Positions 13,173-26,900 of a stretch of DNA of 64,000 bases are shown piece after piece (position 1 is the stretch's first letter; the number at the start of each line of letters is the position of its first letter). The stretch spans positions 17,924,060 to 17,988,059 of the forward strand of contig CM055102.1 of assembly GCA_029204225.1 (NCBI GenBank), written 5' to 3'. The position numbers were made by a program, and so were the translations under genes. The notes beneath the pieces were generated by a model that saw only the letters and a list, made by a program, of their open reading frames with translations, did not search any database and was not told the DNA's origin. Origin of the DNA: Diphasiastrum complanatum. Taxonomy: Eukaryota; Streptophyta; Lycopodiopsida; Lycopodiales; Lycopodiaceae.

Positions 13173-14797
13173 TCACCATTGCTTCTTACACTTGCAAAGT
13201 GCACTCTTGAGTGATGATATTGCAAGGCAGTGATGGCTTTGTGATAGATCTTGAAAAAGGCAATGTAGGTGCCTTAGCCAAAGCACATGCCTTCCATGCA
13301 TCACCACCTCTTGACAAGGATCTAGGCAACTTGCGAGTAGGCTCCTCCTTGCACATAACCGAAATTGTGATTGGAGTGATCTAATTTTTTGTAACATGGC
13401 TTCACTTGTGGTGTCTTTCCTCGGCCATCAATCCATAATTGTTAACTTTTACACAAGAATCCAACTTGAAAAACCTCCCAAATCTTGTTCCTCTTGCTAT
13501 GACATTCTCACTCTTCATAATAAAACAAGCATTTACATTAAATCTGACAAAGAAGCCTTTGTCCAATCAAATTTTTGGTAATGTTAGGAATATACAACAC
13601 CCCTTTAACTTTGAATTTCTTGGTGGATCCAAGACAGATAGGAACTAATCAATCTTGAAGTCAAGATCATATGTTGTATGAATAAGTTTTTTGACCCAAC
13701 AAAAGATAAGAGCTGAGAGAAATACTCTTTGTGACTTGTCATGTGGGAGGTTGCCCCACTATCTATCCACCAAGGCTCATCCTCACCTTTGAAACTTGTT
13801 GATGGAAAATTAGACACCATTAGAGACTACTACTCCTCATTGTAACACCTTTGAAACTTGTTGATGGAAAATTAGACACCATTAGAGACTACTCCTCATT
13901 GTAAGAATGATAACCTTCTTCTTTGATGAAGTTTGCTTGCTTTTTTTGTCCATCTTTCTTCTTGAAGCATTTGGATGAATAGTGGCCCTTCTTGCCACGA
14001 AAGTAGAACTTGAATCTTGACTCATCCTTCCTTTTACTTGACCATGGATCTCCATCACCTTTCTCTTTGAGTTTGTCCTTCTTGGAATGTGTCTTCCCCT
14101 TGACTTTTCCTTTGCCTTGAGTGATAAGTGCCTTCACTTCACCTTCTTCTTTCCTCATGATTTGCCTCATCCTTGCTAACTTGTGCTCTTGTCTACTCTC
14201 CTCGGCCACCAAGACACCTTGTAGGCTCTCCATGAATGGAAGCTCCTCTTGAATAGCATAAGATTGGACAAGGTTAGAGAAATCCTCATTAAGACCATTC
14301 AACACTATTTGGACAAGCTCTTTTGAGTTGATAGCATCTCCTATGCATGTAAGTTCTATATTGTAATCCTTCCAACACATAGTTTTGGCCACTCTCTCCA
14401 TTAGTTTGAAAGCTTTGGAAGATTTGGTTTCTGAAATTGAGAATCCTTGAAGTATTTTTGGATTCATAGATAGATTGCAAGGTATCTCAAGCCTTCTTGG
14501 TTGAGATATAAGCTCCAATTTCCCTTAGGAGCTCATTAGATACATTCATCTTCATACAATGTAAGGTCATCCTTTACCTCTTCTTAAATCTTGATGACTC
14601 TTGTAGATTTTGAGGCTCCTCCTCAATCCACTCACTATGTCAATAAGATATTGCAAAACTAAGATGGATCTCAATTTCCACATGAAAGAGTCAGATGAGT
14701 TCAATCTTTCATTTGCCTCCAATAGGTAAGCTCTTATTGATTTCGTGATGAGGAAGTTCTTGTACATAGAGTACACACGTGTGAAATGACTCCACAA
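13173..14797 (-). pseudogene. Second copia fragment: gag, protease, pre-integrase
   Basis: Minus-strand order is gag N-terminus (AYLLEANERLNSSDSFMWKL, 14797-14567), main gag (14518-13889, ELVQIVLNGLNEDFSNLVQS), protease (WWIDSGATSHMTSHKEYFSQ, about 13775-13715) and the end of the pre-integrase region (WKACALAKAPTLPFSRS, about 13300-13240). The gag zinc knuckle reads FYFRGKKGHYSSKC, so both Cys of the CX2C half are lost (Phe and Arg). Several stops and frame changes are present. No LTRs were found, and the integrase core, RT and RNase H are missing. It is related to, but clearly diverged from, the element at 4729-10679. Confidence 0.85.
13784..13904. repeat. Tandem duplication of about 60 bp
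   Basis: The block starting CACCTTTGAAACTTGTTG at 13784 is repeated at 13846, with one 3-bp TAC difference. It lies at the gag-protease junction of the copia fragment and duplicates its linker. Confidence 0.9.
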
Positions 14798-14799
14798 AA

Positions 14800-17700
14800 T
14801 TCAAATTGATGACCCTCAAGAAACTAAATTTGAACAAGAATCAAAAATCTAGAGAGATCTACAAAGATCCGAATCACAAATCTTGGAATCAATTTTGTCC
14901 AATCATAGCATACTTCCTACATCTGAATCTGAAGATCAGAACAGACAACAAGACTTAGAAACTTGATTTGTTGACTTAACACAAAGTCTTGATAAAAGGT
15001 CTAATCTGATTATGACAAATGAACGTATTGAAACTAAGCCTAATACTCACATGTGGGAACAAGCTTCACACATGTGGTTTTGACTTATGTACATGATTTT
15101 GGAGCCTAATCAAGCTAATATTTTGCATTTTTCACATTTCAAAGTACACAAATAATTCAAAAGGCAAGCACTACCCTTTTCCATCAAAGGCACCAGACCT
15201 TCACAAAAGAAAAGATTTTCTTGAAACTAGTCTCTGATGCTTAGTTCTAGGAAGCCAAAATTTACAACCATTATTACTTAAAAATTGAAATTGCTCTTAA
15301 AACATCTTAGAGCTTCATGGAACCATGATAAATAAGAGAATGAGCTTCCCAATCAAATCTAATATTTGAGAGGTTTTCTATCAACTATATCTTGAAAAAT
15401 ATTTTGGAGGGCACCACATTTCTCATTGGAAGAACATAAGGTAAACTATAGTAAGTTTTGGATAAATCACCCTTTAACTCGAAAAAAGATTTGCAACAAA
15501 AAGGCTCTTCATGTAATGTATGCAAGTACTAGCACCTCAATACATTTTGTCAAAAAAAATGCACTAAGGTTCATTATTTTTGGCTCAATGTACAGAGGCA
15601 TCAACGTTTGTATACATTTGGCCACAAGGAGGCTCTTTTTCTTTGTAAGCAAATTGTATGCAATCCTTAGTTGGCATAAATTTTGCTATAAAGGAGAATC
15701 TTGTTTTCTGGAAAAATGTACATAAGCACCATGGTCTACATACATTTTTTCGAGCCTAGGTCTTGAAGAAGAATTGTGAACATCTCTAGAAAATTAGAAA
15801 TTGGTGGGCCTTTTTCTTTGCTAGAATTAAAATTTAGACCACTTAGCAATCTACATGTCTTATACATTTTCCAAATGCGTAGTGAAGTGGTAGTGAAGGA
15901 AGATCTTCACTACCTACATGAAGTGGTACCTACATCATGAACGCGTATTTTTATGAACTTGAGGAAGCATTTAGTTTTCTCAATTGTTAGAATTTAAACT
16001 TGAACCTACTTGTCCACAAATGACGTCTGAAGGCTTTAACTTGAAAATATAAAATGGTAGGGGGTTCTTACTCTAATTTTCTCAAATTTTAGGTTGAATT
16101 TTTGAGGGAAATAACCTAGAGAGGGGGCTTTACAATTTCTAAATCCCTTGCCCAAGGGCAAAAATATATAAAGTGGCAGCTTTTGATTTTCGATGCTTTG
16201 AGGGGTAAAGCCATGGGGGGGAGGGCTTCAAATTTTTCAAGTCCGTGCACTTGGACTCCTTCACGAGGGGCAAAAGGCCTAGAAAGAGGGATTTAAGTTT
16301 TTGGTGGATTAACAGAGGTCCTCAAAAATGTAAAGCCCTCTTTCCAAGCATTTAGGAAGCGGTACTTGGGTTGTCAACTGAGACTTTCATTAGCTTAAAG
16401 AAGTTTTTGGTTTTCTTAATCCCCTACAAATTATGATTGTACTTATCCATTTTTTAGTGTATTAGAAATAGCCTATGGAATAGGTCTAAAGGTTTTTTTC
16501 TTTTAAATATCAAATAGTGGGGGTTCGAATACTAAATTTTGCACACTTTAGTTTTGGTTTTTGTGAGAAATAAGCACTGAGAGGGCTTTATGTTTTTTAG
16601 GGTCCCTACCCAAGGGTAAGAATATAATATGGTGGGGTTCAAAGTTCAAGTTTCACATATTTTAGTCTTGTTCAGAGAGGTAAAGACCTAGGAATAGGGC
16701 TTTCACTTTTTTATGGCCGATATTTTGCGAGGCGTAAAGACTTACATTTCTTAAGTCCACCGGGGGCCCTTACAAACATTAATCCCTCTCCTAAAGCGTT
16801 CATAGACAAGAGTCCATGTGCAAGGAAAAGAAAACCCAACCCTAGGCCTTTACCTTATGTAAAATATCATCAAACCCTTTCTAGAGAGCATTTACTATAG
16901 ACAAATATACATAACTCATGAACCACATGTTGTGAAATTGACAACTCTACTACATCATTTTAGCCCAAAAAAGTTGTTGTAAATATTATACTACTTTCTA
17001 TAAGAGTAATTGGTCTTTTAATTTTGGCGTTCAATTGATAGTAGGTCATTTTTTTATTGTGGTTTTGTAAGCTTGAATCAACATAAAACTTCAATCATAT
17101 CATCCTTGATTCCATATTGTGCATTATCATGTGACTTATATACATTAATATAGCAAATTCATTCAACTCAAGACAAGACAAGTGTACTTCATTTTGGAGC
17201 AATAAACTCGATGCTTGAGACTTTTGCTTGGAAATTGGTAAAACACCTTTAAACAAATCACGATGAATAAATATGAGCTTCAAGGTTCAACAACTAATTA
17301 ATTGGCACCACTGTGATATGTAAGAATTGGGCCAGAGTATATAAATGTGTTATGTTTTTATACCTCATCTTTGTTCTGACTTTAGAGTTTGTGGATGTAC
17401 GATAGGTCAGTATTGACTACTAATTAGTCCCCTTGTATATCAGAATGAGGAGAATCTTTCTGTGATGAATGATAACCCGAACAAAGTGTTAATGTGTTTA
17501 TGCATGAAACTGTTGTTCCACATAGTAACCAATTGACAAAGAAAGATCCTTCTTGTGATGAAGTGCTTGGGGAGTCTGTATCCAAGCTTAAGCACATCAA
17601 TAAATGAGCATGTGGCAAGTGTCATCACTGTACTGCATGTACTACGTGAATAGTTTACTCATAGAATCAATGAGCCTTCTGAGTTGGAAGGAAATCTGCC

Positions 17701-18600
17701 TAGAAGTTGTACTCCAGTTCAGAGGGGCACATGTATACAATGAATACATAGAATACAGATACATATAATCTATACATGATATAGAATTGTAAATTGTATA
17801 GAGTCTATATATAACTGATCATGGAACAGAATACATGCTCTATATGAAAGTGTTTACGAAATTTGAGGAGAAAAATCACAAGAGTTCCGTATTGTGGAAT
17901 TCCCATGTTTCAAACGCTCCCATCTTGCAGGCTCCGGAATGCTCACACTATGAAATGATTGTTCTGGACTGCTCTGGGTTTGAGATGTGGTTCCAATGCA
18001 ACTGAGGTTGCTGATGGTTAATTACTAGTCAAGACTCTGCTAGTTGTGAACGTTTCTTCACAATGTGAGTTGACTTTCTTCTTGACAGAAAATTCATGGG
18101 TGTATCTACTCGGCTTTCATCATTTTTCTTCCGTTTCAAATTTCCTCAAGCATAAGAAATGGTGATGATTTTTATCAATGTGAGCACTGCCATAATTTAT
18201 GTGATGACACATGAAATTAGTTACCTAATAGAGGATATTATGGGGCTTAGTTGCCAGATTCATTATTTCATGAAGTTACCAGTTAAGGCCTCGCATGACA
18301 CGAGGAGAAATGATTAGCTCTCAAAAGAATGAGCTTCTGTCTCGTTTATGATTAGAATGTGGCAGAACTGCCAATAAAGAGAAAAGGTGTGAATGTATTT
18401 GAGGTAGACAATCCTTACCTTTGACTTCTTATTCTTCCTCTCAAGGTCTTAGTGACTGTTTGAAGGATATTGACATGATATTTACGTTTCTTATAATATT
18501 CTCACCAGACAAGATATTCATAGCTCTTAGCTAAACAATTAGCAAGCAGCAACAAATAAGTACTCGTACCATCATTGCAAATACAAAGAGCCAGGTTAGG
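14800..18600. other. Long gene-free stretch
   Basis: AT-rich, with no ORF of recognisable family. A diverged tandem duplication of about 465 bp is visible inside (about 15955-16415 and 16415-16890). The part nearest 18600 lies downstream of the phosphatase-like gene and probably includes its 3' UTR; no certain poly(A) signal was picked. Confidence 0.5.
15955..16890. repeat. Diverged tandem duplication, unit about 465 bp
   Basis: Paired landmarks occur in the same order in both halves: CTACTTGTCC / TACTTATCC, AATATAAAATGGTAGGGGG / AATATCAAATAGTGGGGG, GAGAGGGGGCTTTA / GAGAGGGCTTTA and CCTTGCCCAAGGGCAA / CCTACCCAAGGGTAA. Identity is low and the repeat is old. Its nature is unknown. Confidence 0.55.
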
Positions 18601-18604
18601 TCGT

Positions 18605-18666
18605 TTAGGCAACGGTGGCATCTGCAACTTCCAGCGAACCAAGTTCAAGCCTTCCAAAGATAAAGC
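18605..18666 (-). CDS. Phosphatase-like gene, exon 6 (last)
   Basis: The acceptor TTTGCAG precedes 18666. The exon completes a split Gly codon and adds [19 protein letters not shown] before TAA at 18607-18605. Confidence 0.8.
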
Positions 18667-21600
18667 CTGCAAATGATTATAAGGTTCTTGTGAGCCGATG
18701 GATGCATGATAACTTCAATCAAGTTCTTCCTTTCAACCAACAGCAAGAGTAAATGCTGAATGCTTTGAACAGAGACTAACTTATGCTTCTGAATACAGCA
18801 TCACTAAGTTTTTACACCAATTCTTATCCTCAGCATCTTCATGCTCCAAAGAAGAGCTTAAGGATAAGACAGAAGTTCATACTAGTGTTTCCACCCTGTT
18901 CAGAATCGAGCTTTTCAGAATTAGATGAATCGGCATGAAACGTGGTTCCCAACCAGGTCCCTTCCAAAAAAAATTGGCAAATATTTTTTTTGGCATTTTT
19001 TAGATATAATGCTAAAAATATCTAATGTAATGTCTACAATGTGTATCAAATCTTATAGATGTGAGATTGCTATTGAAAAGATACATTTCAAAGTTCACTA
19101 TTGCTAGTAGAAAGCTGAAGCCTGAACCATATCACAATTAAGCATTCACAGAATCAGAAGTGCACATGACAATGTTGAATGAACACAATTCAAACTTCAC
19201 AAACTAGATTGCATGCTCCAACTTGCACTTAGCATTGTAATTTATGATTTATTCATGATCCATCATAAAACATCCATCGCACAATATACTGGGTAAAGAT
19301 ATGAATACAAGTCAGAACATTGGAAGGCCAAAACAAAGAATCATAATTAAAGAATCGTTCAAAATCAAAGAACCTTTTTTTTTTCTGGGTCTGATTCTTT
19401 CCGATTCGAATCAGACCTGATCGATTCATTGACGAATCGCGGTTCGTTTGCCAGCGAACCACGGTTCGTGGAAACACTAGTTCATACTGCACTTATATCT
19501 CACAGTGCGAATTTCTTTCCACTCAAAAGGAACATAAACAACTTCACAAGTATCACCAAGCATTCCTTGAATAAGTTGACATCAATGCAATGCACTTTTC
19601 ATGTCACAAACAGGAAAGACACAAACGAGAGAAAACCAAAAATATCAACAAGCAGCATAGCCCAAATGAAACACTTTTCCAATGTATAGAATCTAGATGC
19701 ATACAAACAAAACAGCAAGCACAACCTGGATCAATGACTTCTCCAACATTAAATTGGACCAAGAATGTAGATAGAAGATTAACCTCCATTTCTAGTTTGC
19801 GACATTCTATCTGGTGATTCCTGATTCCAGGATTAGAATCAAATGTTGCATTTTTCTTTGACCTACAAGTGACTTGATTATCAGGCTTTTTCAAGAGAAC
19901 ACCACTCGAGTGAACCTCTTCTCTTTGCAAATTGGTGAGGTCTTCATCTTTCATGTAGTTCATCCCCTTCGATTTGGAATCTTGATCTTCAGTGCTAGCA
20001 CTTTGAAGTATGTTCTTTCCTGCTATAACTGATGTGCAATTGGTAGCTAGCAGATGAAGCCCCTTCTCACTTTTGGAACACACCATTCTATGTCTCTTAT
20101 TGCAATCGCCTTGGCCATCACTCGAGTTACTAGAGGATTGAAGAGAGGCATTTGAATTTGCTAGAAAACCATTCACACCAGTGAATGCTTCTCCTTCCCT
20201 CTCAGCTTGAAAAGGTGATGGAAGCAAATGCAATCGAAATGTAGGATGCTTGACAGTACGTATACCCTACAAAAGCAAAATTTTGATCAAAGTCATTCTC
20301 AGATTATAAACATACACCTGCATAACCAAAGAATATGCTATGAGTTTCAGACTGCTATCACCCTTGTTTTTGCCTTGCCTCATGTCAAGCCACACATCCC
20401 AGAGATGGCATAGTAAACAACAACCAACATTCATCATAATCCTTATTACAGTTCAAAAGTTTCAGGTCATATCCATTTCACGGGTCATTCAAAGTAATAA
20501 TATCATGGTAGCGTCTATTGTTCTAATATCATGGTAGCATCTATTATTCTACATGTATTTCAAGTGCTATCAGACTAGTCCAATATTTCATATAGTACTT
20601 GCATCTCAAAAGAATATGGTTTGTTGTAACAAGTATGCAATTTTTGTTAATAAGAAAAGATTCATATTTCAAATGATTGCAGGAATACGATTAAAACATC
20701 TAGCATAAATCTCAATTGCATCAAGCAGGAGCAAGCAAACATGAGCAAAATCACTACCTCTACCTCAAAATGCAAGAGCAACTCAAGTATAAACAATAAT
20801 AAGCAGTTACTTCAAGAAATCAGCTAGTATTTTATTCTTTTTTACTTTGAAGGTTTGCTACATAGCACAAATATCCATACGACTAAATGGTTAAAAAAAA
20901 CGCAAGAAACAGAAATGCATAATTATCTCTATACCAGCTGGTTCCAAATGAGTCATTTAAATTTGCAACAGCACATAAGACTTTCCCAGATCAACAGACC
21001 TGTTGAGGATCGGACTACAAAGTGCTTGTGCTATTAATGGGTGTTATCACTATCAATGTTCTTCTCAAAAGCTCCCCAATGAAGAATAAATTGATCCACA
21101 TGCAACAAACTGACAACTGCTAACTACTTTCTTCCAATATTTTGCAGCCTAACAGAGAAATTAAGCAATTACTCCCCTCAAAGAGGCTCATAAAACAAAA
21201 AAGAAGTGTGACATCCTAGACTACTAATTATAAATGAATGTGGAACAATTCACTATAGTCAAAACCAGAAGTTGGCCTTCATGGACAGGATCATAGTTCC
21301 ATATCTGCAAAGATTAATACCTGGAAAAAGCTTGCTTAGCACAGAATACATTTGATAAGTTTGAAATGTATTTAAAAACTACGTCAACCTTTTCAATCTG
21401 ATGAAATCTCGAGGCACTCCAACAAGGACAGTTATGTGTACAGTTCAAGGTAAGAGGTGAGTCAAACTGCTTCATAGAGACTTGTTGGATACATGGATGC
21501 TTTTGTTACTCATAGAGCATTGTCTTTTTCTGATGTTAATTTAGAATCAACGCCTGAGGGCAAAATCTTTTAAAGACTTAGGGAGGAATATAGTGATATA

Positions 21601-23872
21601 TTCCCTGAGCAGTTGCCTGAGGGTCTTCCACCCCCTAGGGGAGTAGGTCATCACATAGATCTCCTTCCTGACAGCTCTCATGTCGCTTTTTCTTTAAAGG
21701 ATGAGCCCGAAGGAAGAAGATGAGATTGCTAGGCAACTTGAGGAGCTATTACGTAAGGGCCATATTAGACCCAATAAGTCCCCTACGGAGCTCCTGTTTT
21801 GTTAACCGGCAAGAACGACGGTGTATTCGTCTTTGAGTCGATTATAAAAAGCTTAATAAAATGACTATTAAGAATCGTTATGCCTTACCTCGGATGGACG
21901 ACTTAATGGACCGATTGAATGATGCTAAGTATTTCACCAAATTGGGGGGGACGTTTCCAAAACTGGTTTTCGTTCTAGGTATGGCAATTACGAATTTTTA
22001 GTTTAACCCTTTGGTCTAACTAATGCCCCGGCAACCTTCCAACAGATGATGAACAATATTCTTTGTCCGTATCTAGAGAAGTTTCTCATGGTATTTTTTA
22101 ACGACATTACTAAGGCAAGAAGCTTTATGCTAAGGAGTCTAAGTGTGAGTTCTTTCAAACAAGACTCAGGTATATCCTGAAACCATTAGGGAAGTTAAAT
22201 CTCTTTTGGGCTTCACAGGTTTTTTTCATAAATTCATTAAAGACTATGCCTTAATAGCATTGCCTCTGACGAATCTTCTTAAGGGAGTAAAGAAAGCCAA
22301 GAAAAACTAAAAAGGGTGATAAGAAGAAAGCCGGAAGGCGTTCGAAAATCAGTCCACTTGTTATTTGGACCAATAAACTTAATCAAAGCTTTGAAGCTTT
22401 GAAGATGTTAGTGTCTACAGCCCCTATCTTACACATAGTGGACCCTAGCAGGAAACGGAAGTACCGTCGTGGTACGTCGAATTGTGTTGCCGAGATCTTT
22501 GTCGGACCGATGAGTTTTTCGGTCATATTTGGCAAGAAGTCCTGGCATGAAGCTCTTTTATGAGAAATAATCTTGGAAAGCAGGATTCCAAGAAGTCTCG
22601 CGAAGAGAAGATACTCCATTAGGAATGGTTTGCTTTTCCGTAGAGGAAAACTTTGTGTACCAGATATCGCGAACATTAGGGCCCAAATCCTACATGAGTG
22701 CCACGATAGCCCCAGCGCAGGACACCCTGGTATACAGAGGACACTTGACCTTGTTAAAAGAGAAATTTGTTGGCCAAAAATGAAAGGTCATGTTGAGGCT
22801 TACGTTCAAAAGTGTGAACAATGCCAAGTGAGCAAAGCGGAAAGACTCAAAGCAGCTGGTCTGTTACATCCCTTGGAAATTCCCAGCAAGAAGCGGGAAA
22901 GTATTTCCATGGATTGTGGTCGGACTTCCCAAGTCTGGGAAAGGCCACGATGCCATTTGGGTAGGTTGTATGGTTTGTCGAACGATATTGTTAGTGATCG
23001 TGATGCCAAGTTATTGGCAAAATCTGGCAGGTAGCCTTTGAGAGACTAGAAACTATCTTAAGTCTTTCGTCTACGGATCACCCAGAAACCGATGGTCAGA
23101 CCGAACATGTTAACCAGTCGATGGAGAAATATGCTTTGCGCATATGTTTCCAGGCAACAATTTGACTAGGAGAAGTATCTCCCAATGGTTGAGTTCGCAT
23201 ACAATAGTATGAGGCATTCTGCCACTAGTTTTAGTCCTTTCATGGTCTTGTACGTCTTTCAGCCTCCTTTCCCTATCTCCATTGGACTCAAAGGTCCCAA
23301 GGTAGAAGCTGCAGCTGATTTTTTGCATGATATGTTGTAGGTGGCTAGGGAAAGCATTAGATTGGCTCAAGATCGAGCCCAGTTCTATGCTAACTGAAGC
23401 CACTCTCCTCGAGAATTTGAGATCGGTGATTGGGTGTATCTAAGACACTTCGAACGGGGAAATGTCCGAAGTTATCTCCACGTTATAGCGGTCCTTTCAA
23501 GATTGTTAACAAGATTGGTAGGACTGCGTATCGACTAGAACTCCCTGTTGGAACCAAGGTTCACCCTCTTGTATTCCATGTTAGTCATTTAAAGGAACAA
23601 CTTGGTAGAAAGGATAACCTGATTCCCACTGATGATCTAGTGTTATTGGAGGATTTGACTGCTTCTGTACCCCATGAACCAGACAGGATCATGAATACCC
23701 GAAGTCATCAACTAAGAAATCGTTTGATTTCTGAACATCTGATTCGTTGGAAAGGTAAGTCAGATGATGAGGACACTTGGGAGAAGGAAGAAGATTTTGT
23801 GTGTGTGCGCGCGCGCGAATAGATTCTTAAGTTAGAAGAGTGTGTTTGAGAGAGAGGGAGGTAGACTTAAGA

Positions 23873-23945
<73 letters not shown>

Positions 23946-26900
23946 TGTTTTGAGGGAGGGAGAGTTAGCCTTTAAGTGTGTGTGAGTGAAAAATTAGAAT
24001 TTAGAATTGTTAAGTTAGAAAGTTTGATGTTTATTGAGACAGAAATAAGAATCTAGATCATACGAGTTTGAGTGAGCACTTGACTCTTAGTGAGGGGGAG
24101 AGAGACTAGAATCTAGATACCATGCCGAGAGAGAATGATCCCTTGTGGGATCATGTGACAGTTGCTTCTAAATATGGCACCTCAGGCACTAACAGGTGGA
24201 CTTGTAAATATTGCGGCAAGGACTACACAGGTGGCCCCACTAGAATAAAGGCACACCTATTGCGTCTACGTGGTTATGAGATCGCAGGTTGTACGCGAGC
24301 ACCTGACTCATTGATGATACCTGCAACTCCATCTACGGCTACCTCGGAGGCTCATCCTTCGCCCACAGGTTAGTGATCGTAATCAGTAATTCGGAATTCC
24401 TAAGCTATTATAAATCCTGAGTTATTGACAATTGTAAGTTGTTGCTAGATGCTAAAAAGAAAATATTTGCATTGATGATTGTGTTGTAAATTATAATTCA
24501 TTGCATGTAGTATCTACTTTGACATTACTACAATCTACAGACTACTATAGTCTATCACGATTCATCTATCTCCATTGTCGTACGGTCTAGATAGTAACTA
24601 TTAATTTGTGGCCATTGGCCCTTCCACATCACAGGATCTGACTCAAAGAGTTATGATCAAAATCTCAGGTGTTGAATCAATGAAGCATAAAAGACAGCAA
24701 TAGACTAAAGCCCTACAAGCAATAGACAAGACAATAGGTTCTCCCACGAAGAGCCCAAGCAATACCAATCAATAATCTGAAAAATGAGTGTACAAATGCC
24801 CCTATAAATACCCTACCAATGACCTAAAATAGGAATTCAAAAGTAAAGGGAGGCAAAATGTGGAGGGAAAATAGTGCGCCCTCCTACGGGCCCCCACTCC
24901 ACATATAACCATATAATAAGGGCCCAAGGCCAGTCAATGTCATAAAAAAGGACCAGTGCGGGTCATAAGCATATAAAAAGGCTCTGGGGCCTGTACATGA
25001 CTAATATAAAATGCGTAACCAGAAATATACATAACCAACAATAAATGTAAAGAGGCCTGTGGAATATATGCAGAGTAGCCCAGTAGGCCTGTATCCTGTA
25101 GTCCATAACTCTCCCTGGATATAAAGAACATTGCCCCCAATGTAGGCAAAATAAGATAAGAACCAGTGTTAGAGAAAAATACTGCATCAAGATATCCCAT
25201 CTGAGAAAGGAACATCAAGAGAAGCCGGAGCATCCCGAGAAGCAATGGTAGCTGCAAGTGAGCGAGCCTGATCAGCCAGGATAGGGGTATGATAAAAAAC
25301 ATCAATGGCCTCCCAAGTAGCCTCCTCAATAGGACAACCATCCCACTGAACCAAAAACTGAACCTGCCGATGGCGACGACTATGCAATAAGCGCACCTGT
25401 AAAGTAGCAGCTGGCAGGAATGGAAAAAGCTCTGGATCTGTAGGAAATGAGGAATATCGAGAAGCATCATCCTCAATAGCAGCACGTAATAAACTGACAT
25501 GAAAGATATCACAAGCCCAAGTAGCAGCAGGTAACTCAAGACGATATGTAACTGGACTGAGGCGCTCAAGAATCTGAAAAGGCCCATAATAGCGCGGCGC
25601 AAGCTTCTCAGTAGAAGCAAGACCCTGTACAAAACGATGGCGAGCAAAGCGTAACCGGAGAAAAACAATATCTCCCTCTGCAAACTCAACATGGCGCCGA
25701 TGACGATCAACAATGGTCCTGTACCGCTGCTGAATATGTTGTAAATGAGTAGCAGCTCTAGTAATAATCTCCCGAGCACTCGAAAGATAAGATGAAATAG
25801 TAACAGGTGCATCATCTGGAGGAGCAGGTATACCGGGTAGAACTGGTGAGTATCCATGAGCAAGTAGGAAAGGAGAAACACCTGTGCTGGAACTAACAGA
25901 ATTGTTCTAACTATACTCAGCCCAGCATAAATGCTGATCCCAATCACGACCAGAAGGAGAAACATAATGTCGTAAATAATCCTCCAATACCCGGTTAATA
26001 ACCTCAGACTGACCATCCGCAGAAGAATGATAAGCAGTGCCCATAAGTATCCTAAAATCCAAGATACGCATAAGCTCTGTCCAAAAACCTGATGTAAACT
26101 TGGTATCCCGATCAGTAAGTATAGATCGTGAGAGACCATGTAAGCGGAAAATCTCAAAAATAAATATACGACCACACTGCTCTGCTGTAATAGTACGTCT
26201 GACTGGTATGAAATGAGCTTGTTTAGAAAACCTATCAACTACCACCAAACAAGAATCATGACCACGCTGAGTACGGGGAAGACCTAAAATCAAGTCCATA
26301 GATATATCAGTCCACTGGCGAGAAGGAATAGGCCAACTTTGAAGGAGACCGCCACGTTTTTCACGGGAATACTTGTTACGAAGGCAAAAATCACAAGTAT
26401 GAATAAGGAACAAGGTCTATATGGTGGTGGACATCTCGTAAAGGTGGTAATTGAGTCGGCTCTCTAAAAACATGCTCAAATTCACGCAATAGTTCAGAAA
26501 ATACCTGTGGCAAAGGTGGTGCATCCGCAATAGGCTGAACTGGCTGAACAGAAAGAATAGCCGCACAGTGGGCCTTCGGGAGGCTCCGTATGAACTGCTT
26601 CCCGAAAATAAGCTGATAGTCCTGCCGAGAATCAATACCGGAAAATATATGCTGAGTACCATCATGAGAGAATGTCAATGTCTGCTACTGGAGGTCTACT
26701 GTAACCGCACCAAGGGATGCAAACCAATCAGCACCGAGGATAAGATCGTACCGTGTAAGTGGAATAATATGAAAATCTGCCTGACCAAGGAAGTCTCCAA
26801 TCCGATATGAAAGCTGCTGATACATTTGCGTGCTAGGAAAAGAGTGTGCGCTGGCAACCTCAACATGCAGGGGATGAGGCGTAGTGACTGGCATAGCACG

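Noticed and set aside
16000-16900. Organelle DNA insertion suspected from AT-rich, repeat-like sequence
   Set aside because: No recognisable plastid or mitochondrial gene or intergenic landmark could be read.
19604-19725. Extension of exon 5 beyond 19726 as a Cys-rich C-terminus
   Set aside because: A CAG/GTTGTG donor at 19726 joins in phase to an exon at 18666 with a sensible ending; the read-through tail looks intronic.
24940-26238. 432-residue Leu-rich, membrane-like ORF on the minus strand
   Set aside because: It overlaps, in another frame, the clear integrase core and chromodomain; the hydrophobicity comes from reading that sequence out of frame.
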